Origin: Myxococcales bacterium
Lineage (GTDB): Bacteria > Myxococcota_A > Bradymonadia > REDH01
Direction: 5' to 3'
DNA: 41,801 nucleotides
NCBI GenBank assembly: GCA_947496715.1
Contig: CANMDT010000015.1
Location: 1-41,801 of the forward strand
A program made the translations under genes and the position numbers. Numbering within the stretch: the first letter of the stretch is position 1; each line of letters opens with the position of its first letter. Below, one piece after another: positions 35,275 through 41,801 of this stretch. Under the pieces are notes generated by a model. The model saw only the letters and a program-made list of their open reading frames with translations, did no database searches and was not told the DNA's origin.

Positions 35275-38200
35275 GTGGAGCAGGAATCGCAGCAGGCCGA
35301 TGGCGAGGCAGGGCAGCTTTCGGGTCGCTGGGATGCCTTCCTGCCGGGAGGTATGGAAGCAACCCTAGGCGTGGCGGAGGTCAACCTCATCTGCAGGATC
35401 ACTGCGTTCATCGTGGTGCCTGCTGCGCTCGCGGCGTTCACGTTTTCATCCAATCCGTGGTCTCTGCTCCCGGGCCTGAACGTCGCGCTGGCGCTCCTTT
35501 CGCTCGTTGCGGTGCAGCCGCAGTTGTTCCACCTCCGGAACCGCGCGGCGCTCTCGATCACAAACTGGATGATCGGCGCGTTGCTGGTGGGCATCGCCGA
35601 CGGCCCTACTTCGGGTGCAGCGATCCTGATGGTTGCGGTTACCATCACCAACCTCTTCTTCGGGCCGCAGCGCGCGACCGTGGTGCTGGCAATCTCTTCG
35701 GGTCTGATGGGGCTCATGGGGTGGCTGTCGGTGACCGGGCTGAACCGATATCTCTATGCCAGCGCCCCGAACGCGCATGGGCAAGGTGCCATCCTGACCT
35801 CCGTCGCGATGTTCGTCGGCTTTGGGGCGATGGTCACGTTGACGCAGACGCTTGTCATCGAGCGGCTCCGTCGTGCGGCCCAACTCATCGATGCAAAGCG
35901 GTCCGAACTTGGTGGCTTGAACGAGCGTCTTACGGCCTCGGTGCGCGAAGCAGAGCGGCTTGCGCTGGTCGCGGAACGGACCTCCACCGCGGTCATCATC
36001 ACCGATGCTGAGGGGAGGGTAGAGTGGGCCAATCAGGCCTTCGCCGGTCTCACGGCGCGCCCTCTGTCTGACTGCAACGGTGAGCCGCTTCACAAACTGC
36101 TCGAAGGCCCCGACGGACCCGACGTGTCGCTGGCGCAGCTTGCCGCCGCATTGCTCGAGCGAGACGAGCAGCCGCTCGAGATCTCGGGCCAGTCGCTCTC
36201 GGGTGTGCGCTACTGGGCCAGCGTGGAGATGCGGTTCATCGGCAGCCGCGATGGCCGTATCGACGGCTGCATCGTGCTCGTGGACAACACCACAGAGCGG
36301 CATCTGAGCGATGGTCGGAAGCAGCTCCAGTTGGAGGCCAACGAGCTGCTTGCAACCGCGCGGAACCTCGAGCTGGTTGCCCCGGACCTCATGGATGTGA
36401 TCGTTCGCAACCTGGGCGTTACCGTGGCACAGATCTGGCTCGTCGATGGCAGCGGGCAGAAGCTTCGCTACCTCGCCGGGGCCGTCGCGGAAGGCAGACA
36501 GGACGACTGCGAAACCTTTCTGCAGATGAGCCGCCAGACGCCCTTTGCGCGCGGCGTCGAGGTCTTGGACGAGGCGTCAGGGTGGCCCGGCGCTGTCTGG
36601 GGGCGCAGGGAGCGCATCGTCATCGGAGACATCACAGAGCAGCCCTCCTCGGGACGCACGCCCGCAGCGCTATCCGCCGGGCTTCGTACCGGCGTTGGTC
36701 TACCCATCGCAGCGGGCGACGAGGTGCTCGGTGTGATCGAGGTGCTCGGTCCCTTCGGGCTTGCCGGTTCGGAGCTGGTGGCCCAGACGCTCTCCGGGCT
36801 CTGTGAGCAGTGTGCGCAGTTCATGCTCCGCGTTGCGGAGAACACGCGAGCGGAGGCGCTGTTCGAGAGTTCTCCCGACGCTCTGATCTTGGCCGATGCG
36901 ACGGGGCTGGTGCTGGAGCTTAACCCGCGGGCGCGAGCCATGTTCGGGCAGCCCGTGAGAAGCCCTCAGGGGCTGCGCGTCTCATCGCTCCTTCGTTCGG
37001 ACGAACTGAAAACGGCGGCGCACGGGACGGCGCGGATCTTGGCCTGGAGCGGTCGGGATGTCGTTCAGATGAAGGGAATCCGCTCGGATGGCGAGCTGTT
37101 TCCCGTCGAGGTGAATCTCGGAATGATCACCGGCCCGTCAGGTGCGATGGAGATCTTTGTTGTACGCGATGTGAGCGCACGGCAGCGCATGGAGGCAGAG
37201 CTCGCGCGGGAGCGGCAGCATGTGCGCGACCTCGAGATGCTCCAGGTTACGCTCGATGTGCTCTTCACCGCCACACCGGTGGCGCTGCTGCTGATCGACG
37301 CACAGGACTGCGTCCGCATTGCCAACGCGCAGGCCTGCAAAATGCTCGGCTACGAGCTCGATACGCTCCGAGGCCAGAACATCGAGATGGTTGTGCCCGG
37401 TTGGCCCCGCCGAAACGAGCCGTCGGAGAGCGATGACTTCTCGCGGACACCGACACGGCCAAACGGCCTGGGCCGCGACGCGGTGGTGCTCAACGCCGCG
37501 GCGGAAGAGGTGCAGGTCGAGCTCGGTTTCGGGCCCGTGGCAACGGGGGAAGGGGCGATGATGATCGTCTCCATGGTCGACCTGACGCGACGCAAAATCG
37601 AAGAGCGGGAGCTCGCCAGCGCCAAGGAGACGGCCGAGGTTGCTGCGACGACGAAGTCGATGTTCCTGGCCAACATGAGTCATGAGATCCGAACACCGAT
37701 GAATGTGATCATCGGCATGACGCGGCTCGCGCTCGACGGGCAGCTTCCGGCGCGCCATGCGGACTACATTGGCAAGGTGCAGACGGCCGCGACATCGTTG
37801 CTGCGGCTGATCGAAGACCTGCTCGATTTCTCCAAGGCCGATGCCGGTAAGATGACGCTGGAGACCATCCCCATGTCGATTGAGGAGGTGGTGGAGAGCT
37901 CCGTCGGTCTGGAGGCAATCCGGGCAGAAGAGAAGGGCGTCTCGCTCCGTGCTGAGCTCTCTGCAGAGCTGCCGATGCTGGTGTTGGGTGACCCCATCCG
38001 GCTCGGTCAGGTCTTGCAGAATCTGCTCAGTAACGCGGTGAAGTTTACCGCCGTTGGCGAGGTGGTGCTTTCGGTCTCCGTGGTTGAGGATCGCGGTGAC
38101 CGGGCTGCACTGGAGTTTGCGGTTCGGGACACGGGTCTAGGCCTCCCCGAGGAGCAGCAAGAGCGGGTGTTCGAAGCCTTCGCGCAGGCCGATGGTTCGA

Positions 38201-39864
38201 CCACGCGTCGGTTCGGTGGCACGGGACTCGGCCTCGCGATCTGCAAGCAGCTCTGCGAGCTGATGGGTGGGCGGATCTGGGTGGAGCGGAACGATCGCGG
38301 TGGCGCGACCTTCCGATTCCGGGTTCCGTTCGAGGTGGTGCAGCCCGCGCTGCAAAACGTTGGAGCGGCTGCGTTGTTCGCGGGGCGGTCGCTGCTGGTG
38401 GTCGATGAGCGGGAGGCGGAGGGACGGCATCTCGCCGCGATGATCGGGCAGCTCGGGGTTCAGGCAGAGCGTATCGAGAGGCCGGAGGAGGCAGTGGCGC
38501 TGCTGGCGGGCAGCCCCGAACGCTATGCGGCGGTGCTGCTCAGCGCATCCATCGCCGATGAAGCGGGATTTCGGCTGCCCGCGCGGGCGCGGGAGATCGG
38601 TTCCAAGGCGGCCTTCGTCTGTGTGACCGGCACGCTGCGCGAGGGCGAGCACAGCCGCCGCGCCGCTGCGGAGGGCTTTGCGATGACGCTGCGCCGGCCT
38701 GTCACGCCGGTACGGCTCGCCGAGACGCTCATCGCTGCGCTCCAACAACAGCCGGGCAGCCGAGCGCCGGCGGTCGTTTCACCTTGCTTCCGCGGTGCCC
38801 GTGTCCTGGTGGCGGAGGACAACGAACTGAACCAGTACATTGTCCGGGAGCTGCTGGAGGGCATGGGGATTACCGTCTCGGTCGTCTCCAACGGCCTCGA
38901 AGCGCTGGCCTTCCTTCGGGAGCAGCCGGCGACGGAGCGAGGCCGATCGATCGACCTGGTGCTGATGGATATTCAGATGCCCGAGATGGATGGGCTCGCA
39001 GCGTCGCACGCGATCCGTGCGCTCGAGGACCGTCGCATCGCCCTGGTTCCGATCGTTGCAATGACGGCGCATGCTGGTTCCGATGATCGCCGACGCAGCC
39101 TCGAAGCCGGCATGAACGAGCATCTCACAAAGCCCATCGATCCAACGGCGCTCGGGCGGAGGATGCTCCGCTGGTTGCCCGGAGAGTGCGCTGTCGCGGC
39201 GGGGGCTGCGGCGCTGGTTCCGGCGGCCGCGGCCTCGCCACTTCCGGCGACGGAGCCGGAGGTGTCGGGGGCGACAGATGGCTTCGATTTGGCAGCGGGG
39301 TTGCGCCGCGTGGGGGGGCGCTCGGAGCTCTATGCACAGATGGCGCAGAAGTTCCTGGTCCAGGCACGTGGCGCCGCGGCGCGGATGGGGGCCTGGTTGC
39401 GGGAGGGGGACCTGCAGCAGGCGCAGCGACAGGCGCACGACATGAAGGGTGTTGCCGCCACGCTGGGGCTGGTAGGTCTGGCGGCCTCTGCGTCGGAACT
39501 TGAGGATGCACTACGGGCTGGGGAGCTACCGACAAAGGCGGTGGCGATTGCCTGGCAGCGGGCGCTTGGCGCCGCTGAAGGTCAGATGGAGCGCGCCATC
39601 GCGGAGCTCTCTCTGGCGGCGCCAGCGCCCGAGACAGCGCTGCCTGACGGGACAGCTGATGCGCTCCGCACCATTCTGCTGGCGCTCCGAGAGCCCGTCT
39701 CGATGGGGCAGCCGGCGCGTTGTAAGGAGGGCCTCGCTGCCCTCCACGCTGCAAACTGGCCGTCAGCGCTTGCAGACGAGGTGGCGCAGCTCGTCAGCGC
39801 GATCCGTGGCTATCGCTACGATGAGGCGCGTCCACTGCTGCGACGGCTTATGGATCGGGTCTAG
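35275..39864 (+). CDS. hybrid sensor histidine kinase (6 TM-PAS-GAF-PAS-PAS-HisKA-HATPase-REC*-REC-HPt)
   Basis: This 1529-residue protein has six membrane helices at about residues 36-195, then a coiled-coil and PAS (about 236-346). A GAF domain (about 350-545) and two more PAS domains (about 552-640 and 657-785) follow. HisKA has phospho-acceptor His803 ([10 protein letters not shown]). HATPase (about 900-1030) shows [18 protein letters not shown] and GTGLGLAI. A first receiver-like domain (about 1037-1160) keeps VVDERE but has Ser where the Asp should be ([10 protein letters not shown]), so it is degenerate. The second receiver (about 1176-1300) has Asp1232 ([12 protein letters not shown]). 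A C-terminal HPt has His1388 ([13 protein letters not shown]). The His-Asp-His relay is complete, and the fourth step is probably the HD-GYP regulator just upstream. The GTG start has a strong ribosome binding site. Confidence 0.93.
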   Translation: MEQESQQADGEAGQLSGRWDAFLPGGMEATLGVAEVNLICRITAFIVVPAALAAFTFSSNPWSLLPGLNVALALLSLVAVQPQLFHLRNRAALSITNWMIGALLVGIADGPTSGAAILMVAVTITNLFFGPQRATVVLAISSGLMGLMGWLSVTGLNRYLYASAPNAHGQGAILTSVAMFVGFGAMVTLTQTLVIERLRRAAQLIDAKRSELGGLNERLTASVREAERLALVAERTSTAVIITDAEGRVEWANQAFAGLTARPLSDCNGEPLHKLLEGPDGPDVSLAQLAAALLERDEQPLEISGQSLSGVRYWASVEMRFIGSRDGRIDGCIVLVDNTTERHLSDGRKQLQLEANELLATARNLELVAPDLMDVIVRNLGVTVAQIWLVDGSGQKLRYLAGAVAEGRQDDCETFLQMSRQTPFARGVEVLDEASGWPGAVWGRRERIVIGDITEQPSSGRTPAALSAGLRTGVGLPIAAGDEVLGVIEVLGPFGLAGSELVAQTLSGLCEQCAQFMLRVAENTRAEALFESSPDALILADATGLVLELNPRARAMFGQPVRSPQGLRVSSLLRSDELKTAAHGTARILAWSGRDVVQMKGIRSDGELFPVEVNLGMITGPSGAMEIFVVRDVSARQRMEAELARERQHVRDLEMLQVTLDVLFTATPVALLLIDAQDCVRIANAQACKMLGYELDTLRGQNIEMVVPGWPRRNEPSESDDFSRTPTRPNGLGRDAVVLNAAAEEVQVELGFGPVATGEGAMMIVSMVDLTRRKIEERELASAKETAEVAATTKSMFLANMSHEIRTPMNVIIGMTRLALDGQLPARHADYIGKVQTAATSLLRLIEDLLDFSKADAGKMTLETIPMSIEEVVESSVGLEAIRAEEKGVSLRAELSAELPMLVLGDPIRLGQVLQNLLSNAVKFTAVGEVVLSVSVVEDRGDRAALEFAVRDTGLGLPEEQQERVFEAFAQADGSTTRRFGGTGLGLAICKQLCELMGGRIWVERNDRGGATFRFRVPFEVVQPALQNVGAAALFAGRSLLVVDEREAEGRHLAAMIGQLGVQAERIERPEEAVALLAGSPERYAAVLLSASIADEAGFRLPARAREIGSKAAFVCVTGTLREGEHSRRAAAEGFAMTLRRPVTPVRLAETLIAALQQQPGSRAPAVVSPCFRGARVLVAEDNELNQYIVRELLEGMGITVSVVSNGLEALAFLREQPATERGRSIDLVLMDIQMPEMDGLAASHAIRALEDRRIALVPIVAMTAHAGSDDRRRSLEAGMNEHLTKPIDPTALGRRMLRWLPGECAVAAGAAALVPAAAASPLPATEPEVSGATDGFDLAAGLRRVGGRSELYAQMAQKFLVQARGAAARMGAWLREGDLQQAQRQAHDMKGVAATLGLVGLAASASELEDALRAGELPTKAVAIAWQRALGAAEGQMERAIAELSLAAPAPETALPDGTADALRTILLALREPVSMGQPARCKEGLAALHAANWPSALADEVAQLVSAIRGYRYDEARPLLRRLMDRV

Positions 39865-40239
39865 CCGTCAACCAATCGATTGCGGTGGCGTGTATGGGTT
39901 ATTAATGCGGCGTCATCCGCCCATCTCGTCCTGGCCCGTGCCGGACCTTTGCTTGATTGCGAGGACGCTCCCCTCGCACCGCCTGACGGGGCTGACGGCG
40001 GCGATCACCGCGCTGCCCGATGCCGCCGACAAGAGCGACGGCAAGGCCATCGCCGGGCTCATCGACGGCGCAGCGTTCGGTCGGGCTTGACCCTTGCGGC
40101 CGCGCGGTGCAGAACCGCGGGCTGCTTGGGTTGCAGCATGGGAATAATCCTGCGCGCTGGAGAGATAACCGTCGCGTCGCGGCAGCCCAACATGGCACGT
40201 TGCCCCTGTCACTTCTCGTTCCTGCATCGAGTGTTCATC
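39865..40239. other. 375-base intergenic stretch, hairpin-rich
   Basis: There is no intact gene between the kinase stop and the ABC ATPase. It holds three perfect hairpins. TGCGAGG/CCTCGCA is at 39958-39978 (7-bp stem, 7-base loop). CGCGGT/ACCGCG is at 40103-40119 (6-bp stem, 5-base loop). GCTGC/GCAGC is at 40121-40137 (5-bp stem, 7-base loop). None is followed by a T-run. A possible gene relic at 39905-40090 is listed separately. The ABC promoter presumably lies at 40130-40230, but no convincing -10/-35 pair is seen. Confidence 0.6.
39905..40090 (+). pseudogene. possible 3' relic of a gene or small ORF
   Basis: This open frame of 61 codons is unremarkable in its first half. Its last 35 or so codons have the G/C-ended third positions and amino acid make-up of a real protein of this genome (LTAAITALPDAADKSD, then GKAIAGLIDGAAFGRA and stop). 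That suggests either the C-terminal remnant of a deleted gene or a small protein. There is no ribosome binding site before the ATG, and I recognise no family. Confidence 0.25.
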
Positions 40240-41080
40240 ATGTCCAAGGCAGAGACCACCATCGAGGTCAGAGACCTCACCAAGTACTACGGCGACTTTC
40301 AGGCGCTGCGCGGCATCAGCTTCGATGTCCACCGCGGCGAAATCGTCGGCTTCCTCGGTCCCAATGGCGCCGGCAAGTCGACGACCATGAAGATCCTCAC
40401 CTGCTACATGGCCGCGACCACCGGCACGGCCAAGGTGATGAACATCGATGTGACGACGGACTCCATCGCCGTCCGCGCCCGCATCGGTTACCTGCCCGAG
40501 AGCGTGCCGCTCTACGACCAGATGGTGGTCTTCGACTATCTTGACCACCTGGCCGAGCTGCGCGGCGTGCCTTCGTCGAAGCGCGAAGCGGCCGTCACCC
40601 ACGCGGTCGAGGTCTGCGGACTCGGCCCCGTTGTCGCGAAGAAGATTGACGAGCTCTCCAAGGGCTACCGCCAGCGCGTGGGCCTTGCGCAGGCGCTCGT
40701 GCACAGCCCCGACGTCCTCATCCTCGACGAGCCCCCCTCGGGCCTCGACCCGAACCCGACTATCGACATCCGCGAGCGCATCCGGCATCGGCAAGGAGAA
40801 GACGGTGCTCCTCTCCACCCACATCCTGCAGGAGATTGAGGTGCTCTGCGACCGGGTCATCCTGATCAACGGTGGCAGCGTGGTGGCCGATGGCAACTTC
40901 GAAGAACTCTATGCGGCCTACCCCGCAGCGGAGCGCAATCTGGAGAAGCTCTTCCGGCTCCTGACGGCGAGCAACGCGCCGACGCCGGTCGCGCCCAAGA
41001 CCGCGGCGCCCGCCGATGCGAGCAAGTATCTTCCGCCCGAGAGCAGCGCCGCTCCTTCGACCGAATCCTCGGAGTCCTAA
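40240..41080 (+). pseudogene. ABC transporter ATP-binding protein (GldA-type), frameshifted
   Basis: An ABC-2 exporter ATPase reads normally for about 182 codons: YYGDFQALRGISFDVHRGE, Walker A GPNGAGKSTT, Q-loop region YLPESVPLYDQM, signature LSKGYRQRVGLAQALVH. After DIRERIR (about 40784) the frame changes. The second frame continues with the rest of the same protein, GIGKEKTVLLSTHILQEIEVLCDRV (H-loop His present), to a Pro/Ala/Ser-rich tail and TAA at 41078-41080. Two bases appear missing relative to the expected IRxIGKEKT. Just before, DEPPSGLDPNP departs from the usual DEPTSGLDPNQ. The 50-60 bases around 40733-40790 are therefore damaged, by mutation or by sequence error. The permease follows three bases later. 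If the shift is real the exporter is dead. Confidence 0.85.
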
Positions 41081-41083
41081 GCC

Positions 41084-41797
41084 ATGAACCCCATTCTTTC
41101 GATTGCCAAGCGCGAGCTCCGCGCCTCCTTCACCAGCGTGACGGCCTACATCGTCATCGCGCTCTTCCTGCTCATCGCAGGCGGCCTCTTCTGGCTGGAG
41201 ATCTTCAACGCGGCCTCGACGGAGCTCTCCATGCGGACCTTCTTCACGCGGGCCCCCTTCTTCCTGGCCTTCTTTGCGCCGGCCATCTCGATGGGCCTTC
41301 TGGCCGAAGAGCAGCGGTCCAAGACGCTCGAACTGCTCATGACGCTGCCCGTGACCGACACGCAGGTTGTGGTCGGTAAGTTCTTGGCTGCGCTCACGCT
41401 GCTCGCCATCGTGCTCGGCGCCACGCTTCCCTACCCACTGTCGCTCGCGACGCTCGGCGACCTCGACTGGGGTCCGATCATTGGCGGCTATGTGGGGCTG
41501 CTATTCTTGGGCGCGGCCTACCTCTCGGTTGGCGTCCTGGTCTCGAGCCTGACGCGTGACCAGATGGTGGCGATCCTGGTCAGCTTCTTCTGCTGCTTCC
41601 TGCTCAACACCTTTGGTGAGCTGGCCTCGCACACCGATGGGACGGTGGCGCAGGTGCTCCGCTTCATCAGCACGAGCGGCCACTTTGAGAATGTCTCGCG
41701 CGGCGTCATCGATACCCGCGACCTCCTCTATTACCTCACGATTGTGCTGCTCTCGCTGAGCGGCGCCTCGATCGTGCTGTCGCGCCGCCGCTGGTAG
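41084..41797 (+). CDS. ABC-2 type transporter permease (GldF-like)
   Basis: This 237-residue inner-membrane protein has about six helices. It begins with the characteristic cytoplasmic MNPILSIAKRELRASFTSVTAY before helix 1. LAEEQRSKTLELLMTLPVTDTQVVVGKFLAAL is the conserved ABC-2 loop. GDLDWGPIIGGYVGLLFLGA and the C-terminal SGHFENVSRGVIDTRDLLYYL match the gliding/Nos-type ABC-2 permease group. It needs the ATPase encoded just upstream, whose gene is frameshifted here. Partner genes such as a GldG-like auxiliary protein would be expected immediately downstream, beyond the window. Substrate unknown. Confidence 0.9.
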   Translation: MNPILSIAKRELRASFTSVTAYIVIALFLLIAGGLFWLEIFNAASTELSMRTFFTRAPFFLAFFAPAISMGLLAEEQRSKTLELLMTLPVTDTQVVVGKFLAALTLLAIVLGATLPYPLSLATLGDLDWGPIIGGYVGLLFLGAAYLSVGVLVSSLTRDQMVAILVSFFCCFLLNTFGELASHTDGTVAQVLRFISTSGHFENVSRGVIDTRDLLYYLTIVLLSLSGASIVLSRRRW

Positions 41798-41801
41798 GCC
41801 G

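Noticed and set aside
40784-40839. Programmed +1 frameshift in the ABC ATPase
   Set aside because: No in-frame stop, slippery run or downstream structure is evident at the shift, and nearby residues are also abnormal, so mutation or sequence error is more likely.

Overview
The window is visibly GC-rich with dense coding on both strands. It looks chromosomal, from a Gram-negative bacterium with an outer membrane: it has lipoproteins with lipoboxes, a LAS/MepA-type murein endopeptidase, an AsmA-like/GT51 protein and a PepT-type peptidase. Several secreted lipoproteins carry long Asp/Thr/Ser (xDTxxPDT-type) linkers. Together with the very large hybrid histidine kinase, this style points to the Myxococcota/Bradymonadota (former Deltaproteobacteria) group. 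That placement is an inference from style, not from a marker gene. I saw no tRNA, rRNA, CRISPR, IS element or phage gene. P450, acyl-CoA dehydrogenase, aconitase and the O2-dependent tRNA hydroxylase MiaE suggest an oxygen-using host.

Layout. 1-2360 (-): a cytochrome P450 translationally coupled (ATGA) to an AidB-like acyl-CoA dehydrogenase cut by the window edge. 2541-6049 (+): bolA, a GNAT-like protein, a LysM-LysM-MepA endopeptidase and an Asp/Thr-rich lipoprotein, all overlapping or nearly touching. 6046-7237 (-): two small stand-alone cyclic-nucleotide-binding-fold proteins. 7387-9534 (+): an unknown secreted protein, miaE and a TetR regulator. 9634-11322 (-): rpsA with six S1 repeats. 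11475-12380 (+): a CAP-domain-like lipoprotein. 12377-16164 (-): ybjN-like, mnmG and an RlmI-like methyltransferase lacking its PUA domain. 16410-17042 (+): a PAP2-type membrane enzyme. 17039-19753 (-): acnA.

19868-28102 (+) is the most distinctive block. It is a tight apparent operon of a cysteine-repeat lipoprotein, tgt, a P-loop protein, a MutS-like ATPase, the two subunits of adenosylcobalamin/PLP-dependent lysine 5,6-aminomutase, and a lipoprotein with two PPC-like domains. The order P-loop, MutS-like, alpha, beta matches kamB-kamC-kamD-kamE of lysine-fermenting bacteria, where the first two are thought to reactivate the mutase. No kamA or downstream lysine-fermentation genes are in view. 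The lead lipoprotein contains two gap-free 41-residue repeats with identical cysteine spacing (18-7-11-2-2) that I do not recognise as a named domain.

28130-31078 (-) is an AsmA-like/GT51 transglycosylase fusion. 31190-31657 (+) is a small membrane protein, 31654-32913 (-) is pepT and 33076-33957 (+) is an EamA-type transporter. 34102-39864 (+) pairs a REC-HD-GYP response regulator with a 1529-residue hybrid kinase (6 TM, PAS, GAF, PAS, PAS, HisKA, HATPase, degenerate REC, REC, HPt), probably one phosphorelay controlling c-di-GMP breakdown. A 375-base non-genic, hairpin-rich stretch follows, then an ABC-2 export operon whose ATPase gene is frameshifted.

A recurring architectural feature is that four of the six convergent gene pairs overlap by exactly four bases, sharing CTAG or TTAG so that both stop codons interlock.
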